Part shown: in pieces, positions 13,201 to 25,400 of the stretch
Layout of the letters: the number at the start of each line of letters is the position of its first letter
How positions within the stretch are numbered: the first letter of the stretch is position 1
Source: Eudorina sp. 2006-703-Eu-15
Taxonomy: Eukaryota; Chlorophyta; Chlorophyceae; Chlamydomonadales; Volvocaceae
Length of the DNA: 64,000 bases
Direction: 5' to 3'
Assembly (NCBI GenBank): GCA_003117195.1
Contig: BDSI01000141.1
Location: 124,001-188,000, forward strand
Notes under the pieces: generated by a model
What the model was told of the DNA's origin: nothing
The model's input: only the letters and a program-made list of their open reading frames with translations
Databases searched by the model: none
Made by a program: the position numbers and the translations under genes

Positions 13201-15938
13201 TAAACATCTCGTACTTGTCTTTTGCGTTGCCCTTGTCTGTCATAGGGGAAAACCAATGCACGACAGGTTGACCGCGCACGTCCACGGACGACTCCGCCAA
13301 ACACTTTGTGACTCAATTTCGCCGGAAGAAACCCCCAGGACGCACCGCCTAGGAGGCTGCGAGACTTGTCCTGCGTGATAATGTTGAGGGGGTTGTTCGC
13401 GTCCACAGTGAAGTGGTCCAACATGCGGTCCAGCACGTCCTTCGGTTTTTCGCCCCTGTCCAGAGCGGCTTTGCGTCCGCGGGCGTCCAGCAGAGCGTAC
13501 GTCGAGGCGCCCTGACGCTTCAGGTTGCGTTCAACGGTGATGCGGTCACCGAACCTGGCATCAGCAACGAGAACATTGCCGACCATGCGAGGGGAACTGA
13601 CTGATTAAAACCTGAGAGTCGACCGTCTTGCAAAATCACACGCTTGATTGAAACGCAGATCAAAATATAGTAATTTACAGTATTTTACTGCTAAAAATTA
13701 GTGGATCCTTTGCACAATCGCAACACGGTGTTCGCCGGCCCGTGTGGCGAAATGGGTCAGCAGATAGCGGCCGTGACTTACACGGACGGCATAAACGCGT
13801 CCTCGCCCGTGTTCCACAGCGTGACTTGGACCTTCGCGTCGTTCGATCCCGTGCGAATCAGCTCCGCAATGGCGGTACCGCGACCTGTGTTACGGGCCGT
13901 GACGCCCAGACATATTTGCAGTGCTTGTACTACAGCACTTTTGCCGCTTCCGTTTGCACCGTTGATGAACGTTACGTGCGGCCTGGGCGGGGCCAATTGT
14001 GATGAAACAGTGGCAGGGATGGAGGTCAAGCGGAAATGGCGGAAAGCGTTGCGGCTTGAGTGAACCAGAACACAGACCCTGAGTTTTGTTCCGACCCAAG
14101 GATGCCTTTGGGACCAAGGCATTGTTGTCGAATTGTTCTTACAGCATGTCTTAGAAAACAAGGTCGCGTAGGCGGTTCGTGCGCGCCCGCACTAGCGCGA
14201 TGCCACAGTTTGCCCCCTGAGTATGACGGCGCCATATGGTAAGGGATATGCGGTACGATCATACCGGGCTACGGCGTCACAGCTCGATTTAAGAAATCAA
14301 CGATCCCACGCATCGCGCTGTACACCTACCCGAAGTCCAGTTCGAAATGCTGGTGGCACATAAAGTTCTCCACGCGGATCTTCATGATTTGCCCAGCCAG
14401 TCCCACCGAGCGCGCAACGAAACCCGCCGTATCCTCAGCTGCTTGCGCCAGCGCCTGATTACAGGGGTAACGATGTAGAGCGCCTGAGACATTTGTACTA
14501 CATGGATCAAAACCAGAAAAGAACACCAATGCCGATTGGGCGCGTGCGCACCTTTACACGCGACCTACGCGATTTGCTAATCTGCTGTAGACGGCGTACT
14601 GAATAGCACTGCATCGAGTAACCCACGACACCCAACCTAAGTTCGAATCCGACATCGCCAACAACCTGACGCGCGTCGTCTGGTGCGTTGTCTTCATTCA
14701 CTCCTGGTCTGCGCTTCCGAGGCCGCTCCTCCGGTTGCTCCCCATCGTCCGGCGCCGAATCGTCGTCAGCAGTGTCCACATGCCTCCGGGTACGGCCTCG
14801 TGCATTGATGATCTCATCCTGATCACCCGCCTGCTCCACTACCGGCTCATCATCTAGATTGCACATGCGTGGTCGGACATTGCGCTGAACGCGGCGCTGC
14901 TGGACAGCAATGTCAGGCTCAGATGTGTCAGGGCCCTCCTCGTTGACCGGCGTCACCAAACCGGTGGGCTGGTTCCGCGCCTTGTCACGCCCAGCAGGCT
15001 TTCCTGTGGGGCATGCGAGCTGATCACGTAAGCTGGAGCTCGCCCTACTCCAAAATTTCAGACAATTGTTCATGGTTTTCCTGGCTTTCGTCACTGTCGC
15101 CTTCGGCTCTTGAATTCCCGAGTACGATAGAAGGCAAATTGGCGTCGGGTCGCGTAAATTGTCAGACGATCCGCTAGTGCACAGGGATGCAGTGCCAACG
15201 CACTGGGAAGCAACCACGTCTGGTGGCACGGCCATTGCTGCATGCGTCCCCCCGTATTACCCCAACAGCACATTCTTGCGCAGCATGCAGTCAGCTTAAA
15301 GAGCAGGCATATCCGTTCCGCTCACCACTTGCTTTGCCGTGCGCCTCGGCTAAGTTTGTTGTGTCCTTGAGAGACCCTTTTATGGGCACAGGTAGGAAGG
15401 GTCGGAGTGAAACCTGGCAAGCCGTTCATCTCGTTCATTGTCCTCCGCCATCAAGTTGCGGTCGCTTACCCGACGCGGCAGCGTGGTCCGGAATCATAAT
15501 GTCAACCAGCTCCTCCCAAGCGATGTCCTCAATATCACCGTCTTCGTATTCTACGTTTCATTGGGGCGCCAGGTCCAGCTCTATCAAAAGACCGCGAAGG
15601 TTCAGAATTGGCGGGAACGTTGAGACCGCCGGCCGGCAAAAGCAAAACCTCCACAGAGATTGCAATACTGGTTCAGATACCCTCAATTAGTACTTTCGGG
15701 TTCGCGTCTAACCATGCTCCTAAAGCCCCCACAATAAAGGCGCAAAAACTTGAGCTCAATGGCGTTATAATTTCTCACCAATCTTGTAGCAGACTTCGCC
15801 GTCAAATATTGGAACCTCGACGACAGTTCCGAGAAAGTAAGATGACTTCCCTCCACCCTCAGGGAAAAAAGCCTTACGGACCTTACGGCCGCAGTATGCT
15901 TTTGCTTCCTTCCGATATTGTGGCTTGGAAGCCAGCAT
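7232..15938 (-). CDS. SMC6: SMC6 paralogue A with N-terminal Tudor-like module
   Basis: ATPase subunit of the SMC5/6 complex (DNA repair, resolution of recombination intermediates, nucleus). Exon 1 (15938..15779) starts MLASKPQYRKEAKAYCGRKV and exon 2 (15550..15470) reads 'EYEDGDIEDIAWEELVDIM'. Together they make a Tudor-like fold of the PTM/DIR17 kind. An acidic linker with 'RPRKRRPG' (possible NLS) follows. The head N-half has 'IRVENFMCHQHFELDFG', Walker A 'FINGANGSGKSAVVQAL' and 'NPLNIITQDKSRSLL'. Coiled-coil exons run from about 13.2 to 8.2 kb around a hinge near 10.98-10.4 kb ('PIGPIGAQLT', 'WILAAEVALGSLLRDYLV'). The C-half has signature 'LKQLSGGERSFTT', Walker B 'NDEFDVYMDEINRR' and 'QYIFLTPQEI'. 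About 23 exons. Intron phases at the head match those of paralogue B. The coiled-coil exon borders are approximate, and the join from exon 2 to the linker was not resolved to the base. Confidence 0.9.
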
Positions 15939-16493
15939 GGAGTAATAGGGAAAGGCAACCGCCGCGTAGAGTTGGAGAGTGAATCTAGGCCAGTTGACCG
16001 GTGCCTACTGGTACATTTGCATGTCCCGGGCCCTGAATTCCCGATATTCGCATAAATTCCTGGTAGAATTGTTTCGACGCAAGTAGTCTCCGTCCGAACT
16101 CGTTTCCTCAGAGCTCAGACAGCAACGGGAAGGCGTCACATGAAGTGCATGTCCTGCAAGTACGGCAATGCATCTCACGCACAGGAGCTGTCCCCGCAAA
16201 TGCTGATTTGCTGCGGTTCCAAGCGTACTAGTTTGTTACGTTGTGCTCGCACTTAGGCGTAACGTCTTGCCCTCGACGCCTTGGCTCCTACGGTTGCTTT
16301 CTTGCTTATTCGCCAACCTTGTTGGATTAAGCTGTCCATGACTACAGCCTTTGATACTAATAAGGATAGTTTCAGCGATATTTCCTACTCGTGAGCAACA
16401 GTCGGCTCTTTGGCGAATAGCCGACCCAGAACGACCGACGTGACGCTTCTGATACTAGCAAAAATACACTGGCGACCCAAGTATGACGGCATA
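15939..16493. promoter_or_regulatory. Bidirectional spacer between the two SMC6 genes
   Basis: 555 bp separate the two facing-away start codons (SMC6 A at 15938, SMC6 B at 16494). The stretch must hold both 5' UTRs and promoters. It is AT-richer than the exons and contains an E2F-like motif at 16409-16417. The SMC6 B frame is open upstream of 16494 but has no in-frame ATG, which supports 16494 as start. SMC6 A is also open upstream of 15938, so a longer start is possible. Confidence 0.6.
16409..16417 (+). promoter_or_regulatory. E2F-like site TTTGGCGAA
   Basis: The nine bases TTTGGCGAA resemble the E2F/DP consensus (TTTSSCGS, imperfect at the last positions). The site lies 77 bp upstream of the SMC6 B ATG and 471 bp upstream of the SMC6 A ATG. 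Cell-cycle control of cohesin/SMC genes by E2F is known in plants and animals; its use here is inference from one short motif. Confidence 0.3.
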
Positions 16494-19400
16494 ATGTCTG
16501 CAACTTGGCCGGAGGTTTTGGTGGCCGATGCATCCCTGCCAGCGACGCTCGAACGCCCGGAGTTGGCAAGAGCCTATGTGGGCCGGAAAGTTTGCAAGTA
16601 CTTTCCAGCTAAAGTGGATGATGGCGAGGAGCCCAGTTTGGGAGGATGGTATATCGGGACTGTCGCCGATGTGGTCATTGAGGACGACACGGCGTACTTC
16701 CAGGTTTGATGGGGCGCATTACAGGAGGCATGGCGCATTCAGTGAGACGACACTGTATTAGGAAATAAGACGGAGCGTGCGAAACGTATTATGCGCTCGG
16801 AACCTAGGGTCACAATTTCATTTCAGTTGCGGTGGGCTGACACTCCCGGACCGACACGCGGGGAAAGCCAGCCGAGACTACGCAATGGCCGCCGCTGTTG
16901 GTTTGGTAATCACCTGCACGGCTGTGATTTCGGGGCTCGTAGTTTTCGTCCCTCGGATGCCGTTACGTTCGCCCTAAGATAGTGGACCCTTACATGCAGT
17001 ACACCCCTTGACTCGAATCAGCCAACGTTCCGGCAAACTCGCCGCATCCGATACCGCTCTTTATGTCCACTGCGCTCCCGGGCGACCGCTGGACCTACCT
17101 CAGCACGAACCCCAGTACCGCGGCGCCACGCTGCCGTCCACCAGCCGCGTTTGCATCCAATGCCGGGCCGCATACTTAGCCGGCTGCTTAAGTGCCGGGC
17201 AACTGCTATTGCCGTAATCGGCGCGGCGCGCAGGTTAAATACGATGACGATGACGATGCCGAGGAGATGTGGTGGGATGACTTCCGTCAGTTTGCTGTGG
17301 TCTACACTGCTTCAGGTACGTTTCCCCTAGTGGGAGCACGCGCAGGCCGATCCCGCACCTGCTAACAGCGCACAACGAATACTCGCGGCGCACATCTCGG
17401 CCTACCTGAGCGCATTATTTTGTGCAAGTGCACCTGGCGGGCCTGGCCGTGAGTGTCACGGGCTGGCGATTCGTCTTTCTTCTCGCCCTGCGGCCATACC
17501 GCGGTCTGTGACGTTATCGGACTTCGTTAACGTCGTCCAGTCGTGCCCTTGCTCACTTGTCCTCCTGGAATGCACGGATATGCAGGTGCGGGTGCGCTAG
17601 GAGCCGCGGCGCAGGGCGGACCGGCCGAGCCTGACACCGCCGCCTGGAGCTCGTTACCCGCGAAGCGCAAGGCGGTCGCCCCACCCAGCAGCCAGCTCCC
17701 AGACGACGCTGCGCGAAGGGTGAGCGGTGGGTTGGTGGTGAAGGGCCGGTTTATGTAGGGACTTGTAGAGCGCTTCCAAGCGATGGTAGAATCCCGTTGT
17801 GGAGGAACGGCAGGCGGCTATCGGATTCGTCGCTCTGCAGGAGAAATGCCGTGGCGCCGTTGCGATTTACGATGCCCATGCTGCCCGTGAATGGCCGCTC
17901 ATGTGTGCAAGCCGTTTTTACGGAAGTCTGCATGCTCGCCCGCATCCGGGAATGGACTAAGTGAAGGGCCGTGGGGATATGCTCAGCGGGGCACACCGAA
18001 CGCGTCGTTTGCTGCTTGCAGACAGGGCCGTATTCGTAGTTGTCAAGAGAGCCAGGCTATCTTTGAGACGAGTCTTGTCCGTTCTGCAGTTTCAAGGCCA
18101 AGCTGGCGGAGGCCGGCAGCACACGGCGGACGAAGGCGCACACGAGGATGGGCGGGACGCCGTTCGGCGGCGTCTGAATCTGGAGGCTGCGGACGAGGCC
18201 CCTAACCGGAATCAGCATGGGCGACACGGCGCCGCGCGGACGGGGCCGCGCCGCACTCTGGGAGGGCCGGAGCCGTTTAACGCTGGCCACCTGAATCGCA
18301 TCCAGCTCACCAATTTCATGAACCACGAAAACCTGGAGGTTAAGTTCAAGTGAGTGGCGGCATGCGGGTAGGGACGCGGCGCTGGCCCTGCCCAGATCTC
18401 ATCCGTCATCCTGGGGTGGGATAATGAGACGTTGCAGACCCCTTACAGTTTGACCCGAGCGAACGTACCCAGACTGGCTGGCGACGAGGGTTCCGTCGGA
18501 CCGTCCTTACGTTGTTGCCGCCTGGGTTGTGCAGCTTAGCTGATCTGCGCGAACGTGCTGTCTCCGTTTTCATTCCCGTCAGCTTTTCCGACCCTCCTCG
18601 TCCTCGCCGCAGCAAGTACGTCACCTTTGTGTCGGGCCGCAACGGCAGCGGCAAGTCGGCGCTGCTGCAAGGCCTGCAGGCGTGCCTTGGCGCCAGCGCG
18701 CGCGACACGGGCCGCGGCAGCAGCCTCGCGGCGTGGGTCAAAAAGGAGAAGCGTACGGCGATGGTGACGCTGGAGATCTGGAACACGACGGGAGGCGAGG
18801 TCGAGGGCCAGCGGTGGCCGCCCTTCCGTCATGAGATGTAAGTTGGCAGCTCGCGTGTGGGGTTTGTTATGAGGCCGGCTTGGCCGTCGCCCGGCACAAA
18901 GGCCTGACTGTTGGGAGTCGGACACCTCAAAGCCTGTGGGTGCCATCAGGCTGCTGGATGGCATCGAAGGTTCGCAGTGCATTCTGTCAAGACAGCGCAA
19001 ACAGGTGCTGGCCAGTCCCCTTGACCACGTTCGTTGCTGCATCGCCGTCCGCTTGCAACATCCAGCCATGAACAAAAATCCAAAACTTAATGGTTGACGC
19101 GCGCGCGCGCGGTTCTTTGGTCCCTGCCCGCCAGTTACGGCTCGCTGATCCGCATTGTCCGGAAGATCACTGCCAGCGAGCCGGACGCGCACGGCAACCG
19201 CACGGTCACCAGCTCGGCCTACCAGCTGTACCGCGCGGACGGCACTGAGGTCAAGCCCGCGGAGATGGGCCAGTCGGCGGCCAAGGAGGTGGCCGCGCTG
19301 GCCGATCACTACAACATCAACGCCTCCAACCCCCTCATCGTCATCACACAGGACATGGCCCGCCAGTTCCACCAGGGTGAGGCGGTGGGGCGGGTCGGGT

Positions 19401-22400
19401 CAGTGGACCACCGCGCTTGCAGCTGACGGGCCCTAAGCGGGCTGTGCGGGCTAGGACGGCGTCCGGATGGCCGTGCACTAGAGGAAGCGGGATATATGGT
19501 CGGGGCCTTGAATGGCGCAGGCAGGTTGCGTTGGCACCATATTCACGCTTTTTGGAACCAACCCCTAGATCCGCTGGCATGTCGTAACAAGCGTGTGGCT
19601 GTGGCCGCCGTTAGTTTCGGTGCCGCCGCCTGTCACTCCCTGACTTCGGCGTTGTTCGGCCTTCCCTGGCGTTGTCCTCTAGGGGTAATAAGGTCTATTT
19701 AGCCCATTTACGATGGGGGACCTCGCTGGTCCCGAGGTCCACTCCGGACGACGGGCCGCAGCAGCAACCGACGGCAACCTTCAGGCCCGATAGGTCGGAG
19801 ATGACGCGGCTGGGTTGTGCCCCGCCCTCCCGCCCTCCCGCCCTCCCGCCTGTGCGGTGCACAGTCACGAGTGGCAGCGGCCGGTGCCAGAAGTACGACA
19901 TGTACATGCAGGGCACGTGCCTGGCGGCCACGCGCGATACGCTGGAGAAAGCCAGGGCGAACGTGCTGCACGCGCGCGAGAACATGGAACGCCAGCATAC
20001 GAGGCTGCGGCAGAAGCGCAATGAAGTCAAGGACCTGGAGCGCCAGCACGAGCAGCTGCAGCGGGTTGACGTGTGAGTGCGTGCGTGGGGCTCCTCATCC
20101 GGTGAAGTCAGGTGTCACGACGGCGAGTTTACAAACAAAATGAGACGATTTCGATGTGTCTGGTTACATCGGGAGGGTACACGGCAGCGGACAAAGCTGC
20201 GCTGGCTGTTTTTCGGCGCGTGGGGTGAAGCTGTGATTGAACCAGAAAATAACACACCATGGACAGTCTTAGATCCAGGGTATTTGCATGTTAGTAAAGC
20301 ATCGGATCTAGCTGGTATTGGGTTGTGTGTGTGTGTGTGCGGTCTGCCAAAGGGTTGCGTGTGCGGTCACTTGGGATGTCCTCCGAGGGCACCCTCTGCA
20401 CCAGCGAGCTGCACCTCCACCAGCCTCATTCTCGCTCGCTCTGCGCCGCAGTTACAAGCAGCAGCTCGCCAAGGTGTGCATGGCCGTCATGTGGACCATT
20501 GTGGAGGAGGCCCGCGCCAACCTCAACAACACCAAGCAGCAAGCCGTGGCCATCCCGGCCAGGATTGCGGCGCTCGAGGCGCAGGTGGCCGAGGCGGAAA
20601 GCGCGTTGGCGGGGCTCCAGAACGACGAGGCCGCGCTGGTGGGTTTTTGGGAGTGAGGGAGCCGCGCTGGTGGGTTTTGGGGAATGAGGGAGCCGCGCTG
20701 GTGGGTTTTTGGGAATGAGGGAGAGGCCGGCTAGCATCCGTAGTGGGGCTGGCTGTCGCTGGAGGGGCTGGGGAGGTCGCCCACGCACTGAGGGGGCTGC
20801 GCGCGGACCGAGGCGGCGGCGGGCCGGGGCGGTGAGGGGTTCAGCAGGCAGCTGTTTTGGGAGGATGTCAAGGTGCGCGAAGAATGAACGAACTGTGCGA
20901 AAGAGACACACCCAGCCCGGCGAAGATAACTTTCCACCAGCGGAGGCCTTGCTTATGTCAGCCTTCTGCCTTCCTTGTAGAGCAACGCCTGTGGATGTTC
21001 ATGATGTGCTCGAGCTGGCCCTGGCAGCCCCGAGCTGGCCCTGGCAGCCCCGAGCTGGCCCTGGCAGCCCCAGGCAATCTCTCTCATCAGCTGTGACAGG
21101 GCGGCGCGAGCCGGGCTGCCTCGCGGCTGCGCATTCGGCTGGCTGGGCGATGAACCAGACTGGCGATGCATGCACGCGGAGGCTTGGGGACATCCACAAA
21201 TAAGCCCTATTTTGTGTGGGATCAGCGGACTTATCAATGACCATGACCTCAAGCAATGTTGCGCATCGCACTTCACACAGCGTCTTTCTGTCTGGCCCGG
21301 CGCCCAAGTCGGCCGACTTGGGCCGACTTTCCACCAGGGTGCGCCCTTACTGCTTTCCCTCCGCCCCCTCACCTCGCTGCTCCGCAGCGCGATGAGATGG
21401 AGAACACGCGCCCCACCGAGCTGCCCGACCGCCTGCAGCAGCTGAACAACCGCCGGCAGGCCGCCAAGCGCCGCCGTCTCGACATCAGCCGCCGCATCGA
21501 GGAGACGGCCGCCCGCATCAACGACCTGAACGACCGCAAGGCCTCACTGGACGACGAGCTGGCGCGGCTCTCGTCCCAGCGGAAGAGCGAGGAGCTGCTG
21601 CGGAGGGTTCGGGAGCACACGGACAGGGTGGGTGGCCCGGCGGCGAACGAGGCGTCGGGGAGGAGGTGCATGTAGCACGTTCGGTTACTGGATGGGTTGC
21701 TGCTGCATGGATCGCGTAGGCGGCTGGTTGGGTTCTTGCCCGAATCCACGAGACCTCCAGGGGCAGCGCCATCTCCGCAGGCTGAGGGACTAGCTCTGAA
21801 TGCCGCATCACATGGAATAACCGTACCAATGAATGCCTGCAGGTGGAGAGCAAGCAGGCGGAGCTGGCGAGAATCCAGACGGCCGCGACGCAGCTGGAGG
21901 CGAGCCGCGCTGCGGTTGCGGGCCGGCTGGCGGACGCGCAGGCGGCGCTAGAGGAGCGCACCCGCGGACTGGAGTCCGCCCGGGCGGCCGCGCGGGAGGC
22001 GCGCGAGGCGCATGCCGAGCTGCGCGCCGCGGCCGGCGGCGACGGCGCACAGGCGCGCGCGGTGAACGAGCGCACCTGGGGCAGAGACGCCATGACGCTG
22101 CAGGCGGCCGTGCGCGCAGCACCGCCGGGGACGTTCAGCCAGCCGCCCGTCGGGCCGCTCGGGATGTACCTGCGCCGCAGGGCGGACTGCGACCCGGCGC
22201 TGTCACGGCTCCTGGAGCTGTCGCTGCGGCGCCTTCTGGACATGTGGCTGGTGGAACGGCGCGAAGACAGCGATGCGCTGCGCGCGCTGGCAACCCAGCA
22301 TCGCTGCCGGCGTCCTACCATCCTTGTGTCCAAGTTCCGGAGCTGGTTGATCAACTACGGGCCGCCGCCGCTGACGGTTGCCGCCGACGGGAGCAGGAGG

Positions 22401-25400
22401 GTGTGGCGGCGGCCAATCGACCTGGTGGAGCCGGTGGAGGGGCTGCCGCCGTTGGTGAGTCTGGCGGAGCCGTAAGCGCGCGCGGATGCTTACTCGAAGG
22501 GTCCGTGCCCTGGCGTGGCGTGTGTTTGGCGCCGCGGTTCTATGGGTCTTTTATGAGCACATGTAGCTTCCTACAGTCCTCCCGGCGACAGTTGTCCAAC
22601 GGTCTGTGGCAAACCAGCAAGCCTTCCCACCTCGTGGCTCATTAGCCATCGGGCCCGCCACGGGCCGACACCGCATCGCGCTGAGGGCTGCCAACCTGCG
22701 TTCCGTACACCCGTGCATCCGCGCCCGCACACCCGCCCGGCTAACTGCACGCGCTTCCCGCAGATCCACACAACGATCGTCGACACGCTGGTGGACAACG
22801 GGGACGCGGCCTCCGTCGTGTTTGTGGATAACCGCGACGAGGGCCACCAGTTTGCCTCGGGCGCCCTCAGACTGGTGGATGACGGTGGCGGCCAGGCGGG
22901 GCGGCGGCCCCGCGGAGCGTACGACCTTAACGGCGCCTATTACGAATCCAAGGGCGGCGGGGCCATGATTGTGACGTCGCAGAACAATTTGCCGTGGTAG
23001 GAGTATTGTTGTGCTGAATGACGTGTCGCTGGTGATGTGGGGGCTCGGGGGTGTGCCCAGAAGGGGCGGTGCGTGCGTGTATGACTCTCGGGTGATTTGT
23101 CCGGATCACCGTGGGCACTTGCCTTGAATGTGTTTGTCATGGGTTCTGCGAATCTGTCCAACAAGGCCTGGCCTGCCAGGGGGCAGCCAGCCCGGGTTTG
23201 GTGAGGCATCGTGGCATGCATTCAGAAGTCCTGCCGCCACGCCTGTGCTTCCGATAAACAAACCCGCCTCATAGATAGACGACACCATGGCCGTGTTCTG
23301 CCTCTTTTCGTTTCCTTTCGGCGTTGTAGGAGGTGCCGGCTGGCTGTCGACAACTCGGCTCAGCTGGCGGAGAGCGAGCGGGCGGTGCAGGCACGAGACG
23401 CGGAGCTGCAGCAGGCGGAGGCAGCGCACCGGGAGGCGCAGGCGGCCGTGGCGGCTGTCAAACGTGAGCAGCAGGAGGTACAGAGGCAGCTGATGGCCCT
23501 GTCTCGCGACCAGGTACGGCGGCAGGACGGTGTGCGCTCTGCAAGTTCTCTGCCAGGCGTGACGCTTGTTAGGGAAGCGTGCCTATGCCTTTGGCCTTAG
23601 GCGCGTACCCTCGTGTATATCGTGCTGATGGCTGAGTGAGATTTGTCCAGGGAGCTGCCGGCGAACACTGCAGTGGCCCCGGAGCCAGCCTTGTCAGGCG
23701 GTTGCGCGGGTCCCGGCCGTGCACCATATTATTTGGTGCTAAGGGACTGGGCCGATTTCCTGCAGGGCATTGCTTGGGATCCGTGTCCCGCATTATCCTA
23801 TGTTCCTATCTCCTGCGAGCAGTCTCCGCAAAGCGTGCGGTGTGACCGCGCTGTATGTCTTTCGACCCTCCCGCGGCCTGTGCCACAGCATGAATGGTGT
23901 CACATGTAACGCTGTAACGCTGTAACGCTGTAGCCCTTAGGCCCACCCGACACCGATTATCAACGGAAGGCAACGGGGCTGCGGTCCGTCGCATGTACGG
24001 TATCGTTCCCGCAGGCCCGCACCCAGTCGCAGCTGGACAGCCTGCTGCAGGACACCCCCACGGCGGTGAGCGAGGCGCAGTCGCAGCAGGTGCTCAACAA
24101 AATTCAGAAGACGCAGCAGGAGCTCGCCAGGGTGATGGCCCTGCAGCCGAGCCTGGAGTCAGAGCACAACAACGCGGTTGCGGAGGCGCAGGCGATCTCC
24201 GCAGAGTGAGTTGGACGGAAGCGGCCGATGTGAGGGACTGAAACACACACACACGCATGGCTTGCTGTATGACCATGTTGATGTGTGCCAATACGGTATG
24301 GCTGCTCGGAAGCATCAATTTATGTGTTTTTCGCCCAAAGTTTGAATGAATGAACGTTACAAAGTTGCCAAGTTGAATGGGAGCTGGCTGCACGGTGTTG
24401 GTCGCAGGGTCGAAGAAATTCACAAGCAGTCGGAGCGGCACCGGGCTCGGCGGCAGGAGCTGCTGGCGCAGGTGAACGAGCTGGCGCAGCGCAAGCAGCA
24501 GGCGGTCGAGCAGCGGCGGGCGGTGAGCGAGCAGCTGCAGGTGGCGAAGGGGGACCTGCAGGGCTTGCAGGCCACCATCGACAACTACCAAAGGAATGTG
24601 GAGCAAGTGGTGGCTGCCGCGGAGGAGGTGCGGCCTGGGGTCAACGGGGGACGACGAACAAAAGCCATGTGCGGCACGGTACTGCGCATGTATGGCATTG
24701 GGTACAGCGTGTGGGGGCCTGGGACGGCGTGTGGGGCCCCGGTACGGTTGCAGCGGCGAGCAGCTCTTCCATGTTCCGGCTCGTGGGCCGCTCACCTCTT
24801 TACCTGAACACTGGGTCCTGTAGGAGTGCACGCGTGAAGAGGGCCTGGAGGCGAAGGAGTGGCTGCGGGCGCTTAAAACGGAGGAACTCAGCACCAAGTA
24901 CCCAAATAAGACCGAGGCACAGCGCGCGGCGATGCTGGCGCAGGCCTTGTCGCGGAAGGTGGGGCGGAGTTGGCCGGGCACGGGGCCGGGCATCAAGAGG
25001 GATGCGAAGCGGGGACGACCCTCGCGCTGCAGGCTTTGGTTTGGATCCACATCAGCCCTAGTTGGAAAGACAGGTGTGATTCTCTCCTTTGCATTCTCTT
25101 TCTCGTCCTTCCGGACCAATGTTGGGACCCTCTTTTTAGTGTTAAGCGCACTCTTGTTATTTCGCTCCTGTTGTATGCTATGCCGCAGTCTGCGGCGCTG
25201 AGTCTTTGAGTCGCCGAAGGTCGGGTCCAGCGTATGCCACCTAGTACGCTGGTGGGGGATGGACGGATGGTGCATTCATAACATATCGATGCCGCCGGAC
25301 GCCGCCCTCCACCGTCTCGCTTTGTCACCGTCCCGCACCGCTCCAAACCGCCCAGGGCCTGGAGATCTGGAGCGCATCGCTGTCGCAGAAGATCGAGCGC

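Noticed and set aside
16410..16493. Start of SMC6 B at 16410
   Set aside because: The codon there is TTG. The first in-frame ATG is at 16494.
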